Shown piece by piece: positions 19,927 to 29,006 of a stretch of 64,000 nt of DNA. The first letter of the stretch is position 1. Each line of letters starts with the position of its first letter. The notes under the pieces are model-generated. The model had not been told where the DNA came from, searched no databases, and saw only the letters and a list, made by a program, of their open reading frames with translations. Source of the stretch: Jannaschia seosinensis. GTDB lineage: Bacteria; Pseudomonadota; Alphaproteobacteria; Rhodobacterales; Rhodobacteraceae. The DNA lies in NCBI RefSeq assembly GCF_001408515.1, contig NZ_CYPR01000039.1, positions 1 to 64,000 on the forward strand, given 5' to 3'. A program made the translations under genes and the position numbers.

Positions 19927-21264
19927 ATGGCGTTGTCGGCGAAAAAGAAGCTCAAGAAACTGAAGAAGAAGCGCGACCGCCTCAAGGAGCGCGTCTCGGA
20001 ACTCGAGGCGCGGCTCGAGGGGCCGCGGGGTCCGCTCGTTTCGCCGCTTGCGCCGGACTTCCCGGACCTGCCCGCCATCGACGGCATCCGCTTCGCCACC
20101 GCGCAGGCGGGCATCAAACAGGCGAACCGGACCGACGTGATGCTCGTGGAGATCGCGGCAGGCTCGGCCGTGGCGGGGGTGTTCACGCGCTCGGCCACGC
20201 GGTCGGGATCGGTCCTCGATTGCCAGGAGAAGCTCGCGGCGCGCGGCGGCTCCGGCGGTTGGGCGATCCTGGTCAATTCGGGCAATGCCAACGCCTTCAC
20301 GGGTGCGGCGGGCGCGGCCTCGGTGGAGGCGATCTGCGCCGCCGTCGGACAGGCTCTCGGCACGCCAGCGGCGCGGGTGCTGACCTCCTCGACCGGGGTG
20401 ATCGGGCAGCCGCTGCCGCATGAGCGCATCACGGGCGCGATGGACACGCTCGCCACCGACCTCGCCCCGGAAGGAATAGGCGATGCGGCGCGTGCGATCA
20501 TGACGACCGACACCTTTCCCAAGGGCGCAGTCCGGCGCGTCGATCTCGATGGCAAGGAGGTGACGATTGCCGGCATCGCCAAGGGATCGGGGATGATCGC
20601 GCCCGACATGGCCACGATGCTGGCCTATGTCTTCACGGATGCGAAGATCACCGACGACGCGCTTCAGGCGATGATGTCGGACCTGACGCAGCAGACGTTC
20701 AACGCGGTCACGGTGGATGGCGACACCTCCACCTCCGATTCGGTGATCGTTGCGGCGACCGGGCGGGCCGGAAACGAGGAGATCACGTCCGCGCGCACGA
20801 AGGCCGGGCGCGACTTCAAGGCGGCTTTGCACGAGGTTCTGCGCGATCTTGCGCTCCAGATCGTCATGGATGGCGAGGGCGCGACCAAGCTGATCGAGGT
20901 CCGGGTCTCTGGGGCCGCGAATGCCGCCGATGCCAGGCGCGTCGCGTCGTCCATCGCGAATTCGCCGCTCATCAAGACCGCCGCGGCCGGCGAGGATCCG
21001 AACTGGGGCCGCGTCGTGATGGCCGTGGGAAAATCCGGCGCGAAGGCGGACCGGGACCGCCTGACCATACGCTTTGGCGACATCCTCGTGGCGGAGAACG
21101 GACAGGTCGCCCCCGATTACCGCGAGGAGGCCGGCGCCGCCTACATGACGCGCGACCGCATCACGCTGTCCGTCGATCTGGGGCTTGGCGAAGCGGAGGA
21201 CACAATGTGGACCTGCGACCTCACCTACCGCTACGTGGAGATCAACGCGGATTACCGTTCTTGA
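19927..21264 (+). CDS. argJ: Bifunctional glutamate N-acetyltransferase / ornithine acetyltransferase
   Basis: ArgJ recycles the acetyl group in arginine synthesis, moving it from N-acetylornithine to glutamate. The 445-residue product contains the autoproteolysis site KGSGMIAPDMATML, with cleavage expected before Thr230 to give two chains. The FNAVTVDGDTSTSD active-site block and the C-terminal YVEINADYRS are also present. Unusually, about 36 residues precede the conserved start (SPLAPDFPDLP). This prefix is lysine-rich and helical (KKKLKKLKKKRDRLKERVSE), like a short coiled coil. The stop overlaps the mutT start (TTGA). Confidence 0.95.
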   Translation: MALSAKKKLKKLKKKRDRLKERVSELEARLEGPRGPLVSPLAPDFPDLPAIDGIRFATAQAGIKQANRTDVMLVEIAAGSAVAGVFTRSATRSGSVLDCQEKLAARGGSGGWAILVNSGNANAFTGAAGAASVEAICAAVGQALGTPAARVLTSSTGVIGQPLPHERITGAMDTLATDLAPEGIGDAARAIMTTDTFPKGAVRRVDLDGKEVTIAGIAKGSGMIAPDMATMLAYVFTDAKITDDALQAMMSDLTQQTFNAVTVDGDTSTSDSVIVAATGRAGNEEITSARTKAGRDFKAALHEVLRDLALQIVMDGEGATKLIEVRVSGAANAADARRVASSIANSPLIKTAAAGEDPNWGRVVMAVGKSGAKADRDRLTIRFGDILVAENGQVAPDYREEAGAAYMTRDRITLSVDLGLGEAEDTMWTCDLTYRYVEINADYRS

Positions 21265-21668
21265 GCGGCAAGCCCGTCGTCCTCGTCTCCGCCGTCGCGC
21301 TGATCGATGCGGACGGGCGCGTCCTGCTCGCGCGACGTCCCGAGGGGAAAACGATGGCTGGCCTGTGGGAGTTTCCCGGCGGCAAGGTCGAGGCGGGCGA
21401 GACACCGGAGGCCGCCCTGATCCGCGAGCTGGAGGAGGAGCTGGGAATCGGCACTTGGGCCTCCTGCCTCGCGCCGCTGACGTTCGCATCGCACGCCTAC
21501 GAAGGGTTTCACCTTCTGATGCCACTCTTTGCCTGCCGGAAATGGGAGGGGCAGCCGATGGCTCGCGAACGGCAGGAACTCCGCTGGGTCAGGCCGCGCG
21601 ACTTAAGAGATTACCCGATGCCGCCGGCCGATCTGCCCCTGATTCCGGTGTTGCGCGATTGGCTCTGA
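21261..21668 (+). CDS. mutT: 8-oxo-dGTP diphosphatase (MutT family Nudix)
   Basis: This 135-residue Nudix hydrolase cleans oxidised nucleotides such as 8-oxo-dGTP from the pool. The Nudix box GGKVEAGETPEAALIRELEEEL continues GI; only its ends are needed here (GGKVEAGE and RELEEEL). It sits after RPEGKTMAGLWEFPG, typical of MutT. The start is a TTG at 21261 that overlaps the argJ stop as TTGA, giving LSGKPVVLVSAVALID. An upstream start inside argJ would add unrelated residues. Coupling to argJ is by overlap. Confidence 0.9.
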   Translation: MSGKPVVLVSAVALIDADGRVLLARRPEGKTMAGLWEFPGGKVEAGETPEAALIRELEEELGIGTWASCLAPLTFASHAYEGFHLLMPLFACRKWEGQPMARERQELRWVRPRDLRDYPMPPADLPLIPVLRDWL

Positions 21669-21753
21669 ATTCCCACGCTGCGTAAAAAAGCCGCGCCATT
21701 CTTAACGCGCCGTTTATCTTTTAGCCTGAATAATGTCACTGTACCGTCATGAT

Positions 21754-21771
21754 GTCGGGCGGAAGCCCGAC
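21754..21771 (+). promoter_or_regulatory. Hairpin with GGAA tetraloop in a leader
   Basis: GTCGGGC, GGAA, GCCCGAC forms a 7-bp perfect stem closed by a GNRA-type tetraloop. It lies 30 bases before the start of the 42-residue ORF. No thymine run follows, so it is more likely a leader or protein-binding structure than a terminator. Confidence 0.45.
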
Positions 21772-21800
21772 AAACATGCAGGGCAAGAGAGGGACATGCC

Positions 21801-21929
21801 ATGCTTAGAACCGTATCCATTGGAAAGTACCTGTCGATTCAGGGCATCTTCGTGCAGAATCTGGCCGATGGCTTGGGCCAGGTCCGCGTCGGCACGCAAT
21901 TGTTCACCGGCCGCTTGATCGGGGGCTGA
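21801..21929 (+). CDS. Very small protein (42 aa), conserved-looking
   Basis: The product begins MLRTVSIGKYLSIQGIFVQN and continues with LADGLGQVRVGTQLFTGRLI. It resembles short hypothetical proteins I recall from Rhodobacteraceae that start MLRTVSIG..VSVQG and carry a VRVG...F.G block; this is from memory and unverified. It has no signal peptide or cysteines and is probably a small beta-rich protein. AGAGGGAC precedes the ATG, and a stem-loop lies in the leader. It is convergent with hemH. Function unknown. Confidence 0.6.
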   Translation: MLRTVSIGKYLSIQGIFVQNLADGLGQVRVGTQLFTGRLIGG

Positions 21930-21930
21930 T

Positions 21931-21966
21931 CCGGCCGGTTTGATCGACTGACTGAGAACTGGCCGG
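21931..21966. terminator. Possible terminator between the small ORF and hemH
   Basis: CCGGCCGGTT at 21931-21940 pairs with AACTGGCCGG at 21957-21966 (10 bp, one G-U pair) around a 16-base loop. The hairpin fills the short gap between two convergent genes. There is no obvious thymine run on either strand. Confidence 0.38.
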
Positions 21967-23031
21967 CTATATCCAGCCCGCCAGATTCTCCGCCGCGATA
22001 TCGGCCAACGCATCCATGTGCGCCTCGTCGTCGTTCAGGCACGGGATGTACGCGAAGCGCTCGCCGCCCGCTTCCTCGAAGCTCTCCCGTATCTCCTCGT
22101 TGATCTCTTCGAGCGTCTCGATGCAGTCCGAACTGAAGGCCGGCGCGATGACGGCGATGTTGCGCTTGCCATCCTCGCGCGCCAGCCGTGCTACCTCCTC
22201 CACCGTATAGGGCTTGAGCCATTCCTCGGGGCCGAACTTCGACTGGAATGTGGTCGTGATCCGATCCTTGTCCCAGCCCAGACGCTCACGCAGCAGGCGC
22301 GTCGTCTTCTGGCACTGACAATGATACGGATCGCCTTCCATCAGATACCGCTTCGGCACCCCGTGATAGGAGCAGACGAGGATCTCGGGCTCGATCTCCG
22401 CCGCCGCATAGGCCCGCTCCACCGATTGCGCGAGCGCCTCGATATAGCGCGGATCCTCAAAATAGGCAGGCACCGTGCGCGACGACGGCTGCCATTTCAG
22501 CTTCATCAGCGCGCGGAAGAACTGATCGTTGGCCGTCGCCGACGTCGCCCCGGCGTATTGCGGATAGAGCGGGAAGAAGACGATACGCTCGCAGCCCGCC
22601 GCCTGCATCTCGGCGACCTTGGTCATGGTCGACGGATTGCCGTAGCGCATGCAGTAATCGACCATCACCCGATCCCCGAAGCGCGCGCGCATCCGCGTCT
22701 TCATCTTGGCGACCTGCGCCTTGGTGATCGTGGCCAGGGGGCTTTCGCCCGCCTCGTTGTTCCAGATCGAGCGGTAGGCCGCACCGGACCGGAACGGGCG
22801 CGAGGTCAGGATGATCCCCTGCAGGAGCGGCTGCCACAGGAAGGGGGAGTAGTCGATGACGCGGCGATCGGACAGGAATTCACCCAGATAGCGCCGCATT
22901 GACCAGTAATCGTGGCCGTCCGGGGTGCCGAGATTGGCCATCAGCAGGCCGATCTTGCCCATCCGCACCTTCGGGTGGCCCTCAGGCGCGTGGGGCAGCG
23001 GCGTCTCGGGCGTCTGGCTCATCATGTTCAT
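21967..23031 (-). CDS. hemH: Ferrochelatase
   Basis: HemH inserts ferrous iron into protoporphyrin IX, the last step of protoheme synthesis. The 354-residue product has the family blocks MGKIGLLMANLGTPDG, MRYGNPS and FFPLYPQYAGATSATAND. The catalytic histidine lies in CSYHGVPKRYL, and the C-terminal acidic segment SDCIETLEEI is present. The methyltransferase gene is immediately downstream with a four-base ATGA overlap, so the two are translationally coupled. Nothing looks damaged. Confidence 0.96.
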   Translation of the reverse strand: MNMMSQTPETPLPHAPEGHPKVRMGKIGLLMANLGTPDGHDYWSMRRYLGEFLSDRRVIDYSPFLWQPLLQGIILTSRPFRSGAAYRSIWNNEAGESPLATITKAQVAKMKTRMRARFGDRVMVDYCMRYGNPSTMTKVAEMQAAGCERIVFFPLYPQYAGATSATANDQFFRALMKLKWQPSSRTVPAYFEDPRYIEALAQSVERAYAAAEIEPEILVCSYHGVPKRYLMEGDPYHCQCQKTTRLLRERLGWDKDRITTTFQSKFGPEEWLKPYTVEEVARLAREDGKRNIAVIAPAFSSDCIETLEEINEEIRESFEEAGGERFAYIPCLNDDEAHMDALADIAAENLAGWI

Positions 23032-23861
23032 TCCGGTGTCTTCCCCTTCGATCCTGTTTCCGGCACGCCGAGCGCATCGGCCAGCCGCGCCTGAGCCGAA
23101 CCGGGCCTGAGCGGTTTCTGCTGCGTCTCCGAAGGTGCCCAGCCGGTCAGGAACACGATCTCGAACGTCGCCGCGATGCCGTCCCCATCGGGGAACGCTT
23201 TCCTATAGAGCGCGTCGGCGCGCGCGAACAGGCCGCGCCGTGGCGCGACGCGGTGGCGGGCGGCGAGCGCGTTGGTTTCACCCATGGCCCGAAGGTCTTG
23301 CGCTAGGTGCGACAAATCGCGGTACCGCACACGCAGTGGCGTGACGTCCGCGACCGGCAGGGCCAGCCCCGCACGCTGCAACAGCGCGCCGAGATCGCGA
23401 ATCTCGCCCATCGGCGCGACGCGCGGGCTCAGCCCGCCAGTTATCTCGGTCTCCGCCTGCCCCATCGCGGCCCGCAGCTCCGTCAGGGTTTCCCCGCCGA
23501 GCGTGGCGACCATCATTAGTCCGTCCTCGCGGAGCGCCCGGCGGCACTGAATGAGCTGCCCCACGGGATCGTCGGCCCAGTGCAGGCTCATCGCGTGGAT
23601 CACGAGGTCATGGGCGCAGGTCTGCAGACCGAGCGTTTCGATATCGGCCACCAAGGCCGCGCCGGGCAGCGCGTTGCGCCAGATTTCGGGGTGCCCGGTC
23701 ACGATCGCCGGGTCCGTAAACGTCCTGTTAACGTCTTTGAGCCTTTCCTGAACCTCGTCGATCGCCGCCGCATGCAGGAACCACGCCCCGCTGCGCGGGT
23801 CGTCCGCGCGGGCGCGGTGCAGGTCGAGGGCGTGACGGTCGGTCAGGGACGGCATTTGCAT
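23028..23861 (-). CDS. SAM-methyltransferase-like protein lacking the usual glycine motif
   Basis: This 277-residue protein resembles the BioC/NDUFAF5-like methyltransferase group. It shows HDLVIHAMSLHWADDPVGQL, the 'motif IV-VI' region with GGETLTELRAAM, then GLSPRVAPMGEIRDLGALL and a QQKPLRPGSA tail. The glycine-rich SAM-binding motif I (DLGCGxG) expected after the N-terminal helix is absent; that region reads VTGHPEIWRNALPGAALVAD. It may therefore not be an active methyltransferase. MQMPSL at 23861 or MPSL at 23855 could be the start. It overlaps hemH by four bases and is divergent from comF. Confidence 0.75.
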   Translation of the reverse strand: MQMPSLTDRHALDLHRARADDPRSGAWFLHAAAIDEVQERLKDVNRTFTDPAIVTGHPEIWRNALPGAALVADIETLGLQTCAHDLVIHAMSLHWADDPVGQLIQCRRALREDGLMMVATLGGETLTELRAAMGQAETEITGGLSPRVAPMGEIRDLGALLQRAGLALPVADVTPLRVRYRDLSHLAQDLRAMGETNALAARHRVAPRRGLFARADALYRKAFPDGDGIAATFEIVFLTGWAPSETQQKPLRPGSAQARLADALGVPETGSKGKTPE

Positions 23862-23916
23862 GGGGCGGAGGTAAGGCTTGGAGAGCGGCTTGAAAAGCCC
23901 GCTGCGGCGGACGGTC

Positions 23917-24615
23917 ATGGCGTTACGCGACGCGCTTTATCCGGTGACCTGCATGATGTGCGACACCCGCGTGCAGGAGGACGGGGCGCTCTGCCCTGCC
24001 TGCTGGTCCGACACACCGTTCCTGACGGGCGCATGCTGCGATCTGTGCGGCGTGGCCCTGCCCGGCGCGGAGGACGGGCCCAGCCACTGCGACGAATGTC
24101 TGTCGCGCGGCCGCCCCTGGGACGAGGGGCGTGCGGCCTTGGCCTATGCCGGCGGCGCTCGGCGGCTCGTCCTTGCGCTCAAGCACGGTGACCGTACGGA
24201 ACTGGCTCATGGCGCGGCGGCCTGGATGCATCGCCGCGCCCGCGATCTGATCGGGCCGGAGACGATCTTCGTGCCGGTGCCGATCCACCGCTGGCGGTTG
24301 CTCAAGCGGCGCTACAACCAATCGGCCCTGCTGGCCAATGCGCTCGCGCGGCGGACGGGCGGACAGGCGGCGCCGCAACTCCTCACCCGCCACCGGCAGA
24401 CGAAGCGTCAGGACGAGGCCGTCAGCCGCTTCGAAAACATGGTGGATGCGATCTCGCTCACGCCGGGGGCGACGGTCGCGGGCGCGCATGTGGCGCTGGT
24501 GGACGATGTGATGACCTCGGGCGCCACGCTCACCGCCTGCGCCGAGGTGTTGCGCGCGCATGGGGCGGCGCGGATCACGGTGCTGCTGCTCGCTCGCGTT
24601 GCGAAGGGAGAGTGA
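23917..24615 (+). CDS. comF: ComF-family phosphoribosyltransferase-like protein
   Basis: This 232-residue protein has an N-terminal zinc-finger section with four Cys pairs (CMMC, CPAC, CDLC, CDEC). A type I PRTase domain follows, with VPVPIHRWRLLKRRYNQSALLA and the PRPP-loop VALVDDVMTSGATLTAC. In naturally transformable bacteria ComF acts in DNA uptake; elsewhere its role is unclear. I prefer ATG 23917 (MALRDALYP). An in-frame TTG at 23878 would add 13 residues and overlap nothing essential. Confidence 0.88.
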   Translation: MALRDALYPVTCMMCDTRVQEDGALCPACWSDTPFLTGACCDLCGVALPGAEDGPSHCDECLSRGRPWDEGRAALAYAGGARRLVLALKHGDRTELAHGAAAWMHRRARDLIGPETIFVPVPIHRWRLLKRRYNQSALLANALARRTGGQAAPQLLTRHRQTKRQDEAVSRFENMVDAISLTPGATVAGAHVALVDDVMTSGATLTACAEVLRAHGAARITVLLLARVAKGE

Positions 24616-24655
24616 CGGCATATATCGTGGTGCGACACTTTCGCATGAGGCCCCC

Positions 24656-24913
24656 ATGAAACCTGTCGAGATCTACACCCAACCGCTCTGCGGCTTTTGC
24701 ACGGCGGCAATCCGGCTTCTGTCGTCCAAGGGCGCGCAGATTACCGAGCACGACGTCGCCGCCACGCCGGGCAAGCGGGCGGAGATGACGCAGCGGGCGA
24801 ATGGCGGCCGGACGACGCCGCAGATTTTCGTGGGCGACACGCATGTCGGCGGCTGCGACGATCTCTTCGCGCTCGAAAGGACGGGCAAGCTCGACGCGCT
24901 CTTGCAGGAGTGA
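24656..24913 (+). CDS. grxC: Glutaredoxin 3
   Basis: This 85-residue thiol oxidoreductase reduces mixed disulfides with glutathione. The active site is CGFC at residues 12-15 in IYTQPLCGFCTAA instead of the textbook CPYC; a dithiol is still present. The glutathione-binding TTPQIFVG and GGCDDLF segments are intact. The stop overlaps the next start as TGATG, which makes grxC, the nitrilase and the MarR gene a coupled set. Confidence 0.93.
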   Translation: MKPVEIYTQPLCGFCTAAIRLLSSKGAQITEHDVAATPGKRAEMTQRANGGRTTPQIFVGDTHVGGCDDLFALERTGKLDALLQE

Positions 24914-25743
24914 TGCGCGTCGGCCTGATCCAGTCGAACGTGACCGACGATCCGGCGGCCAGCCTGCCTGTCATGCTCGATCTCGTGGCCGAGGCGGCAG
25001 CGCGGGGGGCGAAGTTCATCGCCACGCCGGAAGTCAGCAACTGCGTCTCGGCCAGCCGCAGCCATCAGCGCAAGGTCCTGCTGCCCGAGGCGCGGGATCA
25101 GACGCTGGCGGCATTGCGCGCGGCCGCGGCGCAGCACGGGGCGTGGATCCTGATCGGAAGCCTCGCGCTGCGTACGGCCGATCCCGAGGGGCGATTCGCC
25201 AACCGCTCCTTCCTGATCGACCCCGAGGGGCGGATCGCCGCGCGCTACGACAAGATCCACATGTTCGACGTGACTGTCAGCGAAACCGAAACCTACCGCG
25301 AATCCGCAGGCTACCGGCCCGGCACGCGGGCGACGCTGGCGGAGACGCCGTGGGGCAAGCTCGGCATGACGATCTGCTACGACGTGCGGTTTCCGGCGCT
25401 TTACCGGCGGCTCGCGCAGGGGGGAGCGGTGTTCCTGTCGGTCCCCGCGGCGTTCTCGCCCGAAACGGGTGCGGCTCATTGGGAAATCCTGCTGCGGGCG
25501 CGGGCGATCGAGACGGGCTGCTTCGTCCTTGCGCCCGCCCAGACGGGGACGCATGCCGCAACCTCCGGCCGCGCCCGGCGCACCCACGGACATTCGATGA
25601 TCGTGGCGCCCTGGGGCGAAGTCGTGCTGGATGCCGGGACCGAGCCGGGCGTGTATATCGCCGAGATCGATCCCGAGGAGGCCGCCCGCGCCCGCGCCCG
25701 GGTGCCGTCGCTTGGCGCCGACCGGCACTGGGACGGCCCATGA
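24913..25743 (+). CDS. Carbon-nitrogen hydrolase (Nit1/Nit2-like amidase)
   Basis: This 276-residue nitrilase-superfamily enzyme has the catalytic triad visible as Glu in IATPEVSNC, Lys in ARYDKIHMFDV and Cys in GMTICYDVRFP. The pattern CYDVRFP with the segment SETETYRES is that of the Nit1/Nit2 branch. That branch includes deaminated-glutathione amidase and omega-amidase. The direct overlap with grxC makes a repair role for deaminated glutathione plausible, but this is inferred from context. The marR-type gene overlaps its stop (ATGA). Confidence 0.88.
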   Translation: MRVGLIQSNVTDDPAASLPVMLDLVAEAAARGAKFIATPEVSNCVSASRSHQRKVLLPEARDQTLAALRAAAAQHGAWILIGSLALRTADPEGRFANRSFLIDPEGRIAARYDKIHMFDVTVSETETYRESAGYRPGTRATLAETPWGKLGMTICYDVRFPALYRRLAQGGAVFLSVPAAFSPETGAAHWEILLRARAIETGCFVLAPAQTGTHAATSGRARRTHGHSMIVAPWGEVVLDAGTEPGVYIAEIDPEEAARARARVPSLGADRHWDGP

Positions 25744-26195
25744 CGGATGCGCGTGACGGGGAAGCCGCGAAGCTGGCCGTCGCCCTCTTCAGCGAGATGC
25801 TCACCGCGGATCAGCTTGTGCGCGCACGGCTTGGCCGGGCGCTGCCCAAGGGAATGGAGCTGAGCCATTTCATCGTCCTCAATTACCTCGCCCAGCACCG
25901 CGAGGAGCGTTCGCCGGCGGAACTGGCCCGCATCTTCCACCTGTCGCGCGGGGCAATGACGAACACGTTGACCAAACTGGCATGGGCGGGCCACGTCCAT
26001 GTCCGCCCGGATTGGGACGATGCCCGGCGCAAGCGCGTGACGATCAGCGGCGCCGGTCTTGCGGCGCGCGAGGCCGCATTGAACGCGATCCGTCCGATCC
26101 TGACCGACGCGGTGGAGGAGATCGGGACCGAGCGGACACGCAGCGCCATTCCCGTCCTGCGCGAGATTCGGCAGCGGTTCGGCGAAACGGAGTGA
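25740..26195 (+). CDS. MarR-family transcriptional regulator
   Basis: This 151-residue winged-helix regulator has the recognition helix in SPAELARIFHLSRGAMTNTL and the wing in VHVRPDWDDARRKRVTISGAG, both typical of MarR proteins. The start overlaps the nitrilase gene by four bases, so it may control the grxC/nitrilase unit or a remote target. No cysteine near the N-terminus suggests a thiol switch. The ligand is unknown. Confidence 0.9.
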   Translation: MTDARDGEAAKLAVALFSEMLTADQLVRARLGRALPKGMELSHFIVLNYLAQHREERSPAELARIFHLSRGAMTNTLTKLAWAGHVHVRPDWDDARRKRVTISGAGLAAREAALNAIRPILTDAVEEIGTERTRSAIPVLREIRQRFGETE

Positions 26196-26249
26196 AACCT
26201 GCGCACCGCCATGCGTTGACCCCTGAATGCCAATTCCCAGGAGGCCAGC

Positions 26250-26645
26250 ATGGTCACGATCTACCACAACCCCGATTGCAGCCAGTCACGCGACGCGCTC
26301 TCGATGATCCGTCAGACCGGCATCGAGCCGGAGGTGATCCTCTACCTTGAGACGCCGCCGTCACGGCCCGAACTGGAATCGCTGATCGCGGCGATGCGGA
26401 TCGGCCCGCGCGACCTGCTGCGCCGGAAGGAGACGCTTTATGTCACGCTCGGGCTGGACGATCCGGACATGCCGGATGAGCGGATCATCGACGCGATGGC
26501 GGAACATCCGGTTCTGATCGAACGGCCGATCGTCGCCACGCCGAAGGGGACGAAACTTTGCCGCCCGCCCGAAGAGGTGCTGACGCTTCTGGACACGGAT
26601 GTCGCCGCTTTCACCAAGGAGAGCGGCGAGACCGTGCATCGCTGA
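26250..26645 (+). CDS. arsC: Arsenate reductase, glutaredoxin-dependent class
   Basis: This is a 131-residue ArsC-type protein. The catalytic cysteine is Cys10 in YHNPDCSQSRDAL. The arginine block RPIVATPKGTKLCRPPEEVL is intact, as is the LYVTLGLD region. Members reduce arsenate to arsenite using glutathione and glutaredoxin. Some, like YfgD, have uncertain roles. No ars efflux or ArsR genes lie nearby, so a true resistance role is not shown. CAGGAGG precedes the ATG, and a terminator follows the stop. Confidence 0.88.
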   Translation: MVTIYHNPDCSQSRDALSMIRQTGIEPEVILYLETPPSRPELESLIAAMRIGPRDLLRRKETLYVTLGLDDPDMPDERIIDAMAEHPVLIERPIVATPKGTKLCRPPEEVLTLLDTDVAAFTKESGETVHR

Positions 26646-26673
26646 GCAACCTGCCTCGTCTGTGCATGGAACA

Positions 26674-26702
26674 CCCGACGCCCCATGAGGCGCCGGGTTT
26701 TT
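26674..26702 (+). terminator. Intrinsic terminator after arsC
   Basis: CCCGACGCC and GGCGCCGGG form a nine-position stem (one A-C mismatch) around a six-base loop, followed by TTTTT at 26698-26702. It lies 29 bases after the arsC stop in the right orientation. Confidence 0.8.
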
Positions 26703-26722
26703 CCGTCTCCGCCTCAGCGGGT

Positions 26723-27427
26723 TCAGTCCACGCGGCGGACCATGAGTTGCGTGCCCTGCTTCTTGGTCTCCAGCCGCTTGATATCGGCCACGAGGTCCGA
26801 GAGCTTCCGCTTGCCATAGGTCCGGGTGTCGAAATCGGGCATCTGCGCGACGATCTGGCTGCCCAGCGCCCCGAGCGCGTACCAATCGTCGTCCTGATCC
26901 ATCCGCTCCATCGCCCGCAGGATCAGGGGCAGCGCATCCTGCGGCATGCGCTTTTTCGGGGGCGGGACGTTGCTGGTGGCCGGCTCGTCGACGATGTTCT
27001 CGATCAGGATGAAGCGGTTGCAAACGTTGCGCAGCGATTCCGGCGCCTTGCCCTCGCCGATGCCGATGACGTCGAGCCCCTCCTCCCGGATGCGGCTGGC
27101 CAGGCGGGTGAAGTCGCTGTCCGAGGAGACCAGCACGAAGCCGTCGAAGCGCCCGGAATGCAGGATATCCATCGCGTCGATCACCAGACCGATATCGGAG
27201 GCGTTCTTGCCCTTGGTATTGGCGGTTTCCTGATGCGCGACGAGACCAAGCTCCAGCACCTTGTCCGTCCAGCCGCGCAACTGCCCGGAGGACCAGTCAC
27301 CGTAGACGCGGCGCAGGGCCGGCTCGCCCAGCCCGGTGATCTCCTTGAGGATGCCTTCGGCGAACCGGGCGGGAATGTTGTCGGCGTCGATCAGAACGGC
27401 GAGGAGGGGGCGGTCGCGTTGGGGCAC
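26723..27427 (-). CDS. NYN-domain (PIN-like) protein with LOTUS/OST-HTH-like C-terminus
   Basis: This 234-residue protein has an N-terminal NYN nuclease-like domain with conserved acidic residues: LAVLIDADNI, KNASDIGLVIDAMDIL and FVLVSSDSDFTRLA. The C-terminal part (about 165-234, GSQIVAQMPDFDTRTYGKRK) matches the LOTUS/OST-HTH pattern for RNA binding. This architecture is common in LabA/DUF88-like proteins thought to act on RNA; a target is not known. The start is GTG 27427. Confidence 0.85.
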   Translation of the reverse strand: MPQRDRPLLAVLIDADNIPARFAEGILKEITGLGEPALRRVYGDWSSGQLRGWTDKVLELGLVAHQETANTKGKNASDIGLVIDAMDILHSGRFDGFVLVSSDSDFTRLASRIREEGLDVIGIGEGKAPESLRNVCNRFILIENIVDEPATSNVPPPKKRMPQDALPLILRAMERMDQDDDWYALGALGSQIVAQMPDFDTRTYGKRKLSDLVADIKRLETKKQGTQLMVRRVD

Positions 27428-27461
27428 GGTAGCGGGCCTTTCGGTTGAGCGGCGGGCGCCT

Positions 27462-27820
27462 TCAGGGACAGGGCGCCGCGCCGGCGATCTCGTCGCGGAG
27501 CGTTTGCGCCGACATGCCCTCCGCCACGGTCAGGAGCAAGGTGCCCCCGAAGATCGCATCGTGGATCACGGGCCGCATGATCGTGCGGCCACAGCGCGTC
27601 ACCCGGATCCGCTCGCCCAGGTGATCGCGCGTGAAGGCCCCGAACCGCAGTGCCGCATCCTCGGTCAACTGAACCGAAACGGCTCCGTCGCCGGGGCCCC
27701 CGGCGACGGCCGCCACATCCGTCGGCGCGAAGGACAGAACCACCTCCGCCGTGCCGACGGTGAACAGGTCGTCCGCCGCCACGGGCGATGCGAGAGCGGC
27801 AGACAGGAGGGCGATGCGGA

Positions 27821-27824
<4 letters not shown>
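27462..27824 (-). CDS. Small exported SecD P1-head-like protein
   Basis: This 120-residue protein has a signal peptide (about 1-17, ALASPVAA). The rest looks like the SecDF P1 head subdomain: VSVQLTEDAALRFGAFTRDHLGERIRV, split here as usual, then IMRPVIHDAIFGGTLLLT. In SecD this domain senses or binds substrate in the periplasm; here it stands alone. The start is a TTG overlapping the stop of the formaldehyde dehydrogenase gene (TTGA), so the two are coupled. A role beside that enzyme is not obvious. Confidence 0.72.
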
Positions 27825-28933
<1,109 letters not shown>

Positions 28934-29006
28934 GGGAATTCTCCTTCGTGCTATTGCCTTGCAACGTCCGGCATGTCCTCCTCGAATGCAATGGATGGAG
29001 GTGCCG

